64,000 nt of DNA, from positions 54,181,189-54,245,188 of the forward strand of contig CM075938.1 of assembly GCA_038030265.1 (NCBI GenBank). The letters run 5' to 3'. A program made the position numbers and the translations under genes. This DNA is from Corythucha ciliata. Its lineage: Eukaryota > Arthropoda > Insecta > Hemiptera > Tingidae. Position 1 is the first letter of the stretch. Each line of letters opens with the position of its first letter. Positions 44,401-57,300 of the stretch are shown piece by piece. The notes under the pieces are model-generated. The model worked only from the letters and a program-made list of their open reading frames with translations, was not told the origin of the DNA and searched no databases.

Positions 44401-47400
44401 ATCCTAGACTGACTATACTCGCGCTCGAAAATGGTATTCTCGCTAAAATATTGAAAATGTGCGAATTCGGATAAAATAAAAGCGAAAAGAATCGCTTGAA
44501 CGCGGCTACAAACGGACGTCACATTGGTGGGGCGGGGAGAACGCGTCAGCTGAAGATGTCACTACAAAACCTGCGATTTTATCCCAAAACCAAATGGACA
44601 GTTTCAGTGGCGTGCCCATGGGGAGGGTTTTGGGGTCAGAACCTTTCCCAGGGTACTTCAGCCCATCATAGTTAAGAATTAAAAATAAAAGATGAATAAA
44701 TAAATAAAATAAAATGAATGAGTAAAAAATTAAAAAAACAAACAAACAAAAGAAACAACAAAAACGTGATTTGTATGACCCTAAAAGTTCGTTTTTTAGC
44801 AATTTAGTCCCGCTAAGTATAGCTATTCCACTGTCCAGGCATGAATTCAGGATTTTTTCAAGAGAGAGGGGCATGAGAAATTCTACTAAAGATGACTTGG
44901 CAGCCATTTGCTGCCTAAAATTAGCTATCCCCACCATACAGAATCCTAGACTGACTATACTCGCGCTCGAAAATGGAAAAACTAACTATTTGAGCCATAA
45001 AAACAGCCAAATTGACTTCACGCGCCCTGAAAATGGCTAAAACTGATTCCGCCTTGGAAAAAAACTAAACTGATTATACAGAAGTGCGCTAAAAATAGCC
45101 AAGCTGGTGATTCCCGCTCCGAAATTGTCCAAGCTGACTTTTTTTAAGAGTCATAAAACTGGATCAACTGGCAATTTGTGCACTGATAATGCCTGAACAG
45201 ATGATTCCTGCTCCAAAAATTGCAAAATCAACCACCAAACCAAAATTAACCAAACTGACGGTTTTCGCGCCTTGACTTGACGTACTATTCACGCCCTATA
45301 TAAATGGCAAAACTGACTCTACGCGCTCTAAAAATGGCCAGACTGGGCATTCAAGCCACAAAATCGGCAACAACGTGACGCCGTGTAGCTTAATGCGGCT
45401 GTCCGAAGGTTGAGGGTCTTGAGGAATAGTTCACGGTCGCCACCTGTTGTTGTCTTTTGGGTAACAGGCCCCAATACATTTTGTGGTATTTACAATATTT
45501 ACAGTGTTGAAAATTAATATTCTTTCTTAGAAGTGGGCGTTCGCTCTCGGGAGGTCGGTCGTACTTCCGGACGCGAGCTCCTCCAGGGGTAGGCGTGCCT
45601 CGGTCGGTGTCTAGGGCCCGCAGGGGGGTGTCCTGATAGCGCCTCTTGACGTTGGTTGTAGCTCCTCCCGGCCGAAGTTCGATTAGCGCCTATACGCTTG
45701 CCTCAGATCCTGTGGGCTGACGGTCGATTAGCGCCCTTGCGCTTGCTACAGGCCCTCTAGGTCGAAGTTCGGTTAGCGCCCTTGCGCTCGCCTCAGGTCC
45801 TCGGGGTTGGTGGCCGATTAGCGCCCTTGCGCTTGCCACAGGTCCTCTGGGTCGAAGTTCGAATAGCGTCCCGGCGCTTGCCCTAGATCCGTGAGGTTAG
45901 TGACCGATTAGCGCCCTTGCGCTCGCTACAGGTCCTCTGGGCCGAAGTTCGATTAGCGTCCTTGCGCTTGCCCTTTAGATCCTTGAGGGTGGTGGCCGGT
46001 TAGCGCTCCTGCGCTCGCCACAGGTCCTCTGGGTCGTCAGTGAGCGTCCCTCGACGCTGCCTGTGGGTCCTCTGGGCCGAAGTTCGTTTTGCGCCCTTGC
46101 GCTTGCCCTAGATTCTTGAGGTTGGTGGCTGGTTAGTGCCCTAGCGCTCGCCACAGGTCCTCTGGGCCGAAGTTCGATTAGCGCCCTTGCGCTTGCTCCA
46201 TACCTCCTGGGTAGCCGGTCGGTTAGCGTCCTTGCGCTTGCTCCAGGTCCTCGGGGTCGTCTATGAGCGTCCCTCGACGCTATCTGCGGGTCCTCCGGGT
46301 TGAAGTTCGGTTAGCGCTCCTGCGCTCGCTCCAGCTGTAGGGGTGAGGACAGGGATGTGGTTCTATTGCTCACCAGGAGTTCAAGGGCAGCCAATTAAGG
46401 CGCTAAGCCCTCTAGGCCCTCTGGTAAGGATTCACCCTGGGAGGTAGAGGGCAGGAAGGTGGGGCCCTCGTCGACCAGTAACTGGGAGAAGAACCCGCCA
46501 CCACAGGGAGGAGGACCGGCGTTCGTCGACCAATGACTGGGAGAAGCAGACGGGGGTAGAGGGAGTTTGGCTGGGAACTCTTCGGTGTTCGTCAACCACA
46601 ACGGGGAGAACTACCGAGGGGGCGACGGGTTCGCTGAGAGTCCTCCTGGTTGGCAGTTAGCGCCCTTGGCGCTGTCCGTAGATTCTCTGGGGTGGTCCTG
46701 GGTCCGGCTGTCGCTGTCCCTTCTCGGAGATCCACTCCTGGTCCGGTTAGCGTCCTTTTCGCTTCCCTCTTCCTCGGCCGGTCCTCGGTGTTCGTCAACC
46801 CGCAGGGGGGAGAACTACCGAGGGGGCGACGGGTTCGCTAGGAGTCCTCCTAGTTGGCAGTTAGCGCCCTTGGCGCTGTCCGTAGATGCTCTGGGGTGGT
46901 CCTAGGTCCGATTGTCCCTTCTTGGACTTCCACTGCTGCTCCAGTTCGCGTCCTTTTCGCTTCCCGCTGTGTCGGCTGGTCCTCGTCCGGGTTTTTCCTG
47001 GGGTCTTGGCTGGTCCATGGTCTTCCTTCTCTGGCTGCGGCCGTCCGAATCTCTATTTCTGGGTCGCCGCGCTGCTTGTATAGCCCGGTGGGGGGCACCA
47101 TCCACTGGGCTCCTAGTGGTAGGGAATGGGCGGTCCTTCCCGGAGTCGGCGCGCGGCGGCCTTTCTCCCCCTCTTGGGGGTTCTGGTGGGTGGGTATGCG
47201 ATTTTTTACAAGGGTGATTCTTCACCTTGCCGTGATCGGGGGGGGGGGGGGTTTTGGTTACCCGATCTCAACCGATTCTATGCGCCCCAGAACTAGGGCA
47301 CATAGAGTCAGTCCAACAATAAACTGACGATTCGCCCCTTAAAAAGTCCTAAACAGATTATTCCTGACCTGAGAATGGCAAAAACGACCATTCGCGCGTC

Positions 47401-48320
47401 AAAAATAGCCAAACTGAGCCTTCAAAATGTCTAAATTTAACATTCGTGCTCTAAAATAAAAAAAAAAAAAAACTGGCTATTCACACCCTGAAAATTGCAT
47501 ACTCGTACTCAGATGCGGACCCAGGATTTGCTCAAGCGAGGGGCTTGGGCTTGGGAGATTGTGTGCTTCGCTAGACTGACTAAAAATGGCTTGACAGGAC
47601 CGTAATTCACTTCCTAAAAACTGCTAAACTGACAATATTCGCGCCCCCAAATGGCAAAACTGACGATTCTTGCATTTAAAATGTCTATCAGCGCCCTAAA
47701 AAGTGGCATTTACCACTCTATAAAACCGCCAAAATGCCTTCAACGCGCCCTAAAAATAGCCAAATTGGCGATTCTCGCTCTAAAATGGCCAAAATGAGTC
47801 TAGGCGGCCTGGAAATGCCTTAACAGATTATTCCTGTCTTGCTAGCTGCAAAATAGAACATTTGCGCGCCAAGAGTGGTCAAAATAATGATTCGTATGTA
47901 ATTGGCTAGAAGGGACTAATTGAACTAGCCTGTGCTACTATGTTTGGGCAAAGTATAACTGACGATTCCCAGTCGCCGACCAGTCGCACGCCAAGAATGC
48001 CCTGACTGATGCCCTATTATCGCCTTGGTTTGACGCCCTATATGTATAAATGTCAAGCTTCAAGACTACGCGCCCTAAAATTGGCCAAACTGACTATGCA
48101 AGCACTGATGCAAAACTGACTCTATGCGCTCTAAATGCCTAAACAGACGATTCCTGGTCCTTAAATTGGCCAAACTGACCATTATCGCTTGGAAAAATAG
48201 AAATTTCTTGCTCTAAAAACAGCAAAACTGACCGCCATCTATACAAGGCGCGAATGATCAGTTCCGGTATTTCTAAGGCACGAATTGTCCGCAGTTTCGC
48301 CGTTTTCAAGCCGCGGAGGA

Positions 48321-48359
<39 letters not shown>

Positions 48360-51300
48360 GGAGCCGATAGCCACTTTGAAGACGCGCAGTAGCCTCTGTA
48401 GGGTGCAAATGATCTGTTTAGCGAATCTTTGGACCGTGAATTTGTGGTACGAGTACGTCATTTTTAGGACTTAAAGAGTCAGTTTTGCTATTTTTAGGGA
48501 ACGAATCGTTAGTTTAGACATTTTCAGGGCACGAGGTACAGTTTGGCCACTTTTGATGCTGGTTAATGGTTGATTTTGCATTTTCAGGACATTAATCATC
48601 CGTTTCGGACCTTTCAAAGCACGAATCTCGCGGGCCGCTATACGGCGGTCAGTTTTGCTGTTTTCAGAGCAAGACATTTTTTTTTTTGCCAAGCGATAAT
48701 GGTCAGTTTGGCCAATTTAAGGACCAGGAATCGTCTGTTTAGGCATTTAGAGCGCATAGAGTCAGTTTTGCATCAGTGCTTGCATAGTCAGTTTGGCCAA
48801 TTTTAGGGCGCGTAGTCTTGAAGCTTGACATTTATACCTATAGGGCGTCAAACCAAACTCATAGTTAAGAACTACTGACTATTATCATACGATAATAGTC
48901 AGTCAGGACATTTTTGGCGTGCGACTGGTCGATTTTGCCATTTTCAGGGCGCGAATCGTCAGTTATACTTTGCCCAAACATAGGGGTGGATTGGCAGCAG
49001 TATAATGAAGCCAGAAAGGCCAACAACCGGGACCTCCGGAGAACGAAGAGGACGGCGTGGAGGAAATTCTGCGAAGAAGTGGAATCGGCGAAGGAAACGG
49101 CAAGACTTAGCAAGGTCATCAGAGATGAAGTGGAATGGCAGCTGGGATCAATCACGCTGCCGACAGGTGAAGTGATAGTGGACAATAAGGGGATTTTGGA
49201 TCATATGCTAAGCACTCATTTTCCAGGGTGTGAGGAGAGGCAGATGACTGCGGTTGAGACTGACGTGCGTGACTTAGACGGAAGTCGGAGGGCACAGAGC
49301 GAACTGATCTGCACAGGGGAACGCTTACAAGCCTACAAGGCGGCGGGGCATGACGGAATATACCCGATCGTCATCCAGAAAGCAAATGAGAGGGCGAAAG
49401 AAAGTCTTCGTCGACTTATGGTGAACTGCTTGGTAAGGGGGGAAATCCCCACGGCATGGACGAGGGTAAGAGTGAAATTTTTACCTAAAGGTGGTGGAAG
49501 AGCATGTAACCGCGCGGCGGATTTTAGGCCTATAAGTATTAATTGTGTAGTCTTAAGAGTAATGGAGCGAGTCATAGATTTGTATATCCGGCAGGAAGTG
49601 CTTGCTAGGAGAGGGTTGCATGAGCATCAACATGCGTATAATGCGGGGAGGTCGACGGATACGGCGCTGCATCCGCTACTTTCGAGGGTGGAGGATAGTT
49701 TGACCTGTAAGGAGTACAGCTTGGGGTTATTCGTAGATATAGAGGGGGCATTCAATAATGTCTCCAGGGAGTGTATGATAGAGGCGTTGAGAGAGTTCGG
49801 GGTGAACAATGTGTTGATAGAGTTCGTGGAGGTAATGCTGCAGAACAGATGGGTGGTGGTGGCGCTGGGGGGTGTGGAAGTGGAGGTGATGGCTGAGAGG
49901 GGAACCCCTCAAGGCTCCTGCATTTCCCCCCTGCTCTGGTGTTTGGTCATAGAGGGGCTCATACGAGTTTTGGAGCTGAGAGAGGGTATTTACTGTCAGT
50001 TCTTTGCGGATGATGGGGTGATATTGGTGAGGGGGAAGGACTTGAGCACCTTGTGTGGTCTGCTCATGAATAAGGCGGTTCACGTAATGAATAACTGGTG
50101 TGCAGGCAGAGGACTTGCGGTAAACCCGGAAAAAGCCAAGCTTATACTCTTTACAAAGAAGAGGAGCTTGGCAGGGTGGGGGCCAATTAGGATGAACGGA
50201 AGAGAAATAGAAAGGGTGTCAGAAGCTAAATATTTGGGAGTGACCCTTAACGGTAAACTGTCGTGGAGGACCCACGTGGACAATGTGTGTAAACGAGCGG
50301 TAAGGACATTTCATCAATGTAGGCGAGTAGTGGGGAGTACCTGGGGCTTAACCCCCCAACGGATGCTGTGGCTATACACAGGTATAATTAGGCCCAGAAT
50401 ATTGTATGGCGCATGCTCCTCTTCAAACTTTTGGAACTAACTACAACCAATTACTTTTGCAGTCTCTTTTAATTGTCGAATGCATTTCGGGCACAACTGT
50501 GACCCCTCATCAGCAACTGACACTATATTCAAGAACAACACGAACAATAAATTACAAAAGTTCCAACAGTTTGAAGAGGAGCATTCGCAGAGGGACAACC
50601 GATATAAGGAGGTGGATTCCATCATAATTGTATGGCGCTTTGGCCTGGTGGAAAGTGGTGGAGTGGTCCTGGGGGCGGGAGTTGCTCGGCAGGGTCCAGC
50701 GTCTGGCCTGTCTGGCGGCTCTGGGGGCCTTCAGGACGACTCCAACGGCAGCGATGGAAATTTTGCTTCGGCTGCGACCCCTATATTTGGAGGTCAAGAT
50801 GCGCGCAATTGAAACATGTTATGGGTTGCAAGTCCATGGGAAATGGGCGGTTAGGGGGAGAGATTTGGGACACAGGGAAGTAGCGACGGAGCTCCAGCGG
50901 GTGGCGCCTGTCACCCAGATGAGGAGTGACAAAACCGTGAAGCGATTGGACTTGGGAAGGAAGATACGGATTCGAGTTAGTACGACAGAGGAATTCAGGG
51001 TGCAAGAGGGAACCATTAATTGCTTCACGGATGGATCTAAGTTGGAATCGGGGATGACAGGATCTTGGTTCTGGATACCGGAGTTTGAAGGTGGGAACTG
51101 TAGGCCCCTAGGAAAGTTGGCCACTGTTTTTCAGGCAGAGGTCGTGGCGATAAATGACTGTGTCCTGGAGCTAATTAGGAAGCATGTGAGGTTCAGGGAA
51201 GTGGTGATCTACGCGGACAGCCGCGCAGCCCTGGGGGCGATGACCAGGCCGGTGGTGGAGTCGGCCTTGGTGGCGGACTGTCGGCGGGCCATCACAAGGC

Positions 51301-54300
51301 TACAGGGAATGGGTAATGAAGTGACCCTCGCGTGGATCCCTGGACACAGGGGATACGAGGGGAATGAGAAAGCTGATGAAATGGCGAAACAGGGGGCAAA
51401 TAAGGAAGTATGGGGACCTGAGCCGACTATTGCGGTCTCCAAGACAGTGGGGAGAGCCCAGATAAAGGATTGGGCGGATAGGGAGGCCGCCAGTAGTTGG
51501 AATAACCTATCAGCCTGTCGGCAAGCGAAGGCTTGCATTCGGGAATGGGACAGGGAGGCGACGATGTGGCTGCTCGTCCTAGGGTATAGGATGGTCGTGT
51601 GAACTTGTTGTCGTGTGGCTGTAGGGGTGTTGAAGAATCAATTAGCGGGCAGTCAAACATGTTCTTTTCGTCCCGTCGATTGCCCCTTGAACCCTTTATT
51701 TCTGGTGTTGTTTTTCCCCAGCTCGACCCTTTCCTCTTCATTCAGCTCTATCTCGTCCTCGTAAGCCTCACCGCTATCGAACCCACTCTCCGCCGAAACC
51801 TCAAATCCAAGTACCACACTGAAGTAACTTAACTAGTAACTCACAATAAAAGTGTGCCGCCTCGTTCGCGATTTGTGATTTTACGTCGACCGCGTCTCCC
51901 CTACCCCCCGGCCGGGTGATCGACGCCACCGCAGCATACAAGGTATTTCGGTAATTCGAGCTACTTCAAGTGTGTCCCCTCTCTGGTACTCCCCTCGCTC
52001 TCCTCCTCATAAGTCAAACCGCTCATCCCCCCAACATAATTTGGTGGCCCATGGGGGGAAATTCGATTCTCTTATTTTTCTCAAAATTGAAGAAGAACTT
52101 TCAGTAGAAAACCCTCTTCCCCCCCGATCCTGTCAAAAGAAAATAAAGGCTTCATTACTTCAATTAGAAAATAAATCCTGAATAGTATAGCTTATCTCAA
52201 TTCTTGAGAAAGAAGCACTTTTACTTTCTTTCTTGTCTCGTCTCGTTTGGACTCTGTCACAACCGCCTCTTCAATTTATTTAATTTCATTTCTTGGTCAT
52301 TGTTTCCCCTCGCCACTAATTTCAAACAATTATTACGATAATTTCAATATCATACGACAATGCCAAATGATGGTGTTTCTCAGCCTGTGGCTCCGCGCCC
52401 TAATGTAGTTAGGGTGGGGCGATAAATCGTCGTTCTTTGTTTGTGAAACGTTTAGACACGTTAATCGAAATGAGTACTAAATTGAATGACACAACCATAC
52501 TAAAAGGATTTCGTGCGCGTTGTGAACCCCTTCATGACTTTTATTCCCAATTTTTAAAAGACGTCGATGAGCTGTCACTCTTTTATGATACCCCGGATGC
52601 CATCGAGGTGTTCAATCAGGAAAATTTAAGTATTGAATCTCGATACTTCGAAGTTCTTGGTACGTTACGTGAAGTTGAAAGAATCATAGATCAACCTACA
52701 AATCAGTCTCTCAATAATACCTCGAACACCACAAATTTCAGCGTTAGACTCCCTAAAATTGAAATTCCGTCTTTCAATGGTGACAGAAAGTCTTATCCAC
52801 AATTTATTGCCGTGTTCACTGAATTAGTCGGCAAAATTGAGCAAGTCTCAGATCTTCAGAAATTTTCTTATCTTGGAGGTGCGCTGACCGGCCAAGCGTT
52901 TAACATAGTTAACGCTCTCCCTTCAAAGATGAGTCGTACTCTCGTGCTTTAGAGTTGCTAGAAGAACGATACGGATCAACTGATCAGCTCATTAATTGTT
53001 ACCTCTTGGATATTTTCACTTTTACTTAAAACGCTCTCTTGTGCCGCTCTTTCTACGTCTCTACCTCTCGTTTTATTGGGCACTATTCAAACTTTAGTCA
53101 AAGACTATCGCGGGACTTGGTATTCTATCGTTGCGGTTATGGATACGGTATCTGAAGTTAATTTAATTTCTCAATGTTTGGCACAAGCGCTAGGTCTCAA
53201 GCGTAATCCCTGTCAGGTAGATATTTCCGGAATTTCGGGTAGCCAAACTCGCTCACTGGAGGCAAGTCAGATCAATCTGCGCGCTCATAACAATCTCAAT
53301 ATCTCACTCAATCTCGACGCCCTGATCGTGGACAAAGTTGCGTCCGATATTCCTACAAAAATCCTGCCTCCTAACATAATGGATGAATTCTCCGATCTAC
53401 CTCTCGCAAATCCTCATTTCGGCACACCCAAGAAAATTCACCTTTTGTTAGGTGCGGGAGCAACTTCTCAAATAGTACTACCAGTTCAACCAGTGGTGAA
53501 AGGATCGCTTACCGCACTCCCCACCTCGTTTGGTTACGTTATCCTGGGACAACTACCCTCTCGCTCGAAGACAACGGTACTCAAGGTTCAGGCGTTGATT
53601 AATACATTGAATGCTAATCAAAGCCTGGATGTCTCTCTCCAACGGTTCTGGGATATTGAAAATATTCTTGAAAAGGTAATCATGAACCCGGAAGACCATT
53701 ATTGTGAAGATCACAATGTTAAAACCGTAAAACGCTGCCGCAATGGTCAATACAGCGTCTCTCTACCGTTTAGACCTGATACAAAGGACCTGGGATCCAA
53801 CACTTCCATGTGGTATTCTCTCGAAAAACAATTTATGCAAGATTCCTCTCTTAAAAGGGCTTACTCTGGTGTGATTCACGAGTACCTTTCGTTAAATCAA
53901 ATGCGTGAAACGTCCGAGAACGTAACGTATGTGATACCTCATCACCCAGTGTTTAAACCTCATTCCTCAACTACAGCTTGTAGGCCCGTTTTCAATGCCA
54001 GCTCTGTGTCATCAACTGGAGTCTCACTCAACGGCGAACTTCTGCCTGGCCCAGCCTTGCAGAAAGACATTGCTCTCATAATATGCGCTTTCAGAATTTA
54101 CCCAATTGCGCTAACCTGCGATATTAAACACATGTACCGGGCAATTGGCCTGAATGATGAAGATCGCTCGTTTCAACACATTTATTGGAGAGACTCAGCG
54201 GATGAACCACTTCGCCAATTAGAGATCACTTGTGTCGCTTTCGGTCTCACCTCCAGTCCATTTCTCGCACTTCGTACCCTCAAACAGTTGCTTCAAGACG

Positions 54301-57300
54301 AAGGCGATAAGTTCCCTAAAACCGCTGAAGTTATTCTTTCGCAATCTTTCGTTGACGACTGCGTGATGACCGCTCCGAATGGCAGCAGGGCAATACGGCG
54401 TTCGTCGGGCTGTGTACTAAAGCCACTGGCAAGAAGGAATAATTCAAATGACTGGAGCCATCGGGACCACGACACAGACAGATTGCCGTCGAACGACATA
54501 GGAGGCACGGCAGAAGCTCCTACGCCAAGTCCTAGGGACTGTGGAGAAAATGTGGATGGCTCGTAGGGTGTGGTCTCCTTGCCGTCTTTCGCCGTCGGTG
54601 AAGTCGTTTCATCGTCCGACTTTGTCATTTTGGAACGTGAAAGAAACTGACTGGCACGACAATTAAAAAAAAAGTAAAAAGACGCACTTCTGACACCATG
54701 TTATGTATGGGTCCGAGTTAAATACGAAAAAATAGAAGACCTTTTACTATACGAAGCGACATCTTTATTATGCAAAAAACATGAATAGAATAATCCTAGT
54801 CCCGGCTAGGGAAAATATAATATAAACATCAACGTGACTTCACCAGTCTAGGTTACGTAACAGACGAAGCTTTGGTTTTGTACTCCCAAATGGAACTCTT
54901 ATTAAAGTCTGGTGGATTCACCCTTCACAAGTGGACTGCTAATGACCAAACGGTTTTGGCCTCTATTCCCGATGAAAAAAGAGAAGCCAAAGTTTCTCTA
55001 GGCACCGAGACCACGGTTGGCGTTTTAGGCCTTCAGTGGAGTCCTCGTGAAGATTGTTTTTCTTATTCGGTCCAACTGGAAACTCCCTCTTTCACTAAAA
55101 GAGGCGTTCTCTCTGTCATTGCCAGACTCTACGACATTATGGGATTTCTCGCTCCTGTAGTTCTTTACGCGAAAACAATTCTGCAAGACCTCTGGAAATC
55201 AGGATGTGATTGGGACACTCCTCTACCAGACTCGTTAAACACTAAATGGAAAAGATTTATCGCAGACTTACCAAACTTGAACAACCTTAAAATCCCTCGT
55301 TCTATTCTAATGGACCCTTCGAACATTGTACAACTCATTGGTTTTTGCGACGCCTCGTCTCATGGTATGGCAGCAGCCCTTTATCTTAGGGTTATTAATT
55401 CAGAGGGTCTCCACTCTTCTCACCTAATCCGCGCAAAGACTAAAGTGGCCCCCCTGAAGGTGCTTACACTTCCGCGACTGGAGTTGTGCGCAGCTGAGCT
55501 GCTAGCCACTCTAGTCGATCACACCTCTCCGGCGTTATCAATGTTCAACATCTCTGAAACTGTTTTATTCTCAGACTCCGCAAACGTGCTCAGTTGGCTA
55601 AGAATTCCACCCCACAAACTTCACACGTTTGTACCCAACCGAATTGTTCATATTCTTTCCGTTACATCACTGTCGGATTGGAAACATGTCCCCGGGACTT
55701 TAAATCCAGCATACATTGCAAGTCGTGGTCCTCCAACCTTAGAATTAGTGAATAATTCGTTCTGGCGGCACGGACCTGAAGTCTTATCAACTGGTTCAAG
55801 ACAGCCATTTGTTGACTCATTCACTATCCCTGAATCGGTCCCAGAGATGAGAGATACCCCATCACTCACTCTTATGACTCAAACCGCGGAAAATACTGCT
55901 CTCTCGCTCGTGGACAAGTGTTCACAATTGTCTCGGTTGCAAAATATCATTGCCTGGATATCAAGGTTCGCCTCTAACTCTCTCCAGTCGAATCCTCAAC
56001 GAAAACTTGGCCCTCTCTCGATCACTGAAGTGGATCAAGCCCTACTGACGATCATTCGTGTCGTGCAAAATTCATATCTCTCGGATGTCATTAAGTCTAT
56101 CAACTCTGGACACCTGATGCGCCCCAGTTTTCGACCTCTCTCGCCGTACCACGACTCGTCAAACCTCATCCGTGTGGGAGGCCGTTTGAAGCACTCACCT
56201 CTCTCTGACGCCGCCAAACATCCGCTTTTAATCCCGAATAAAAGCAATCTCGCACTGCTAATTTGTCGTTATTACCATGCAACTACTTTGCATGGTGGGC
56301 CTAAACTCGTGCAATCTCTACTTCAACGACGGTTTTGGATTGTTAACTTCAAGAAAATAATGCGTCGCTGTCTATTCCAGTGCGATACCTGCTATCGTCT
56401 GACAGCCAGTGCTCACCCTCCTCTTATCGTTTCGCTCAAGGTCGCGCGTTCATCAACGTGTCCATCGACTTTACTGGTCATTATCAAATCAAGTCGGGTC
56501 CTCGCAGAAATTCACCTGTGTTAAAGTCATATGTCGCCTTGTTTATTTGCCTCAGCACGCGCGTTATTCATCTCGAGGCCGTCACCTCTTTAGATGCAAC
56601 CAGTTGCCTCGCGGCGCTCGATCGGTTCATAGCACGCCGTGGATTACCTTCGATCATCTACAGCGACAATGGCACAAATCTCGTTGGCGCTCATCGTCGA
56701 CTCCACGAAGTTGATGGTATGCTTCGCCAGGCACAGCCCGAACTGGAATCATATCTTCACTCACGAGCCATTTCGTGGCGGTTTGCCCCTCCAGCTGCTC
56801 CCTGGTTTGTCGCAAGCCACGAACGCGGTATAGGCTCAATGAAGCATCATCTGAAACGCGTAATTCATAATCAACCCCTCTCTTTTGAACAATTTTCAAC
56901 GCTTTTATGTAAAGTGGAAGCCATCCAATTCCCGACCGTTGTGTCCTCTTTCGACTAACCCGACGGACGGATTCGATTATTGGACATTTTCTCGTAGGCG
57001 GACCTCTCATTGAACGCCCTGAGATCAACTTGGAAGAGACTCACATTAACCTCCTTAGCCGCTGGCAGATAGTCACTCGTGCCGCTCAATCTTTTTGGAC
57101 TCGTTGGCACCGGGAGTATCTGCACACACTCATCCATCGGCCAAAATGGCAGCAAAGCATTCCTAACCTCAAAGAAGGTGACCTTGTTTTCCTGACTTCA
57201 CAAAGCCGTCATCCCCTTGATTGGCCCGTTGGCCGAGTGGTCACATGTTTTCCGTCTGAAGACGGCACCATCAGAGTGGTGGAAATTGCTACACCTCGTG

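Larger units (their letters stand above)
45366..47280 (-). mobile_element. GC-rich insertion, possible LTR plus primer-binding site of a gypsy-like element
   Basis: A sharply GC-rich block interrupts the B-type repeats. On the minus strand near 45450, ...CAACAGG is followed by TGGCGACCGTGAAC, which looks like a primer-binding site after an LTR end. If so, the upstream ~1.8 kb is a long LTR and only ~80 bp of the interior remains. Reading frames within are GC-driven and show no domain. This interpretation is tentative. Confidence 0.4.

Noticed and set aside
44126..44937. Two similar minus-strand reading frames beginning MVGIANFRQQMAAKSS
   Set aside because: They are duplicated only because the underlying 545-bp DNA is duplicated. 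They run into A-rich low-complexity sequence and contain no domain, and they overlap hAT-end and repeat sequence.
45690..46330. CRISPR array
   Set aside because: Units of ~44 bp vary throughout and abut each other, with no constant repeat plus unique spacer pattern, and the DNA is eukaryotic.
46395..47327. Overlapping open frames of up to 157 codons on both strands
   Set aside because: They follow from high GC content and tandem duplication. Composition is Pro/Arg/Gly/Ser-rich on every frame, with no start context, splice structure or domain.
50413..50626. Possible hammerhead ribozyme (CTGATGAG...GAAA on the minus strand)
   Set aside because: Stem II can form (GGG...CCC), but I could not find stem III followed by the required NUH cleavage triplet or a compatible stem I. 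The better reading is a ZAD-like coding trace.
57220..57245. tRNA A-box-like TTGGCCGAGTGGTCAC
   Set aside because: It lies in the BEL integrase reading frame, and no acceptor stem or B-box follows at the proper distance.
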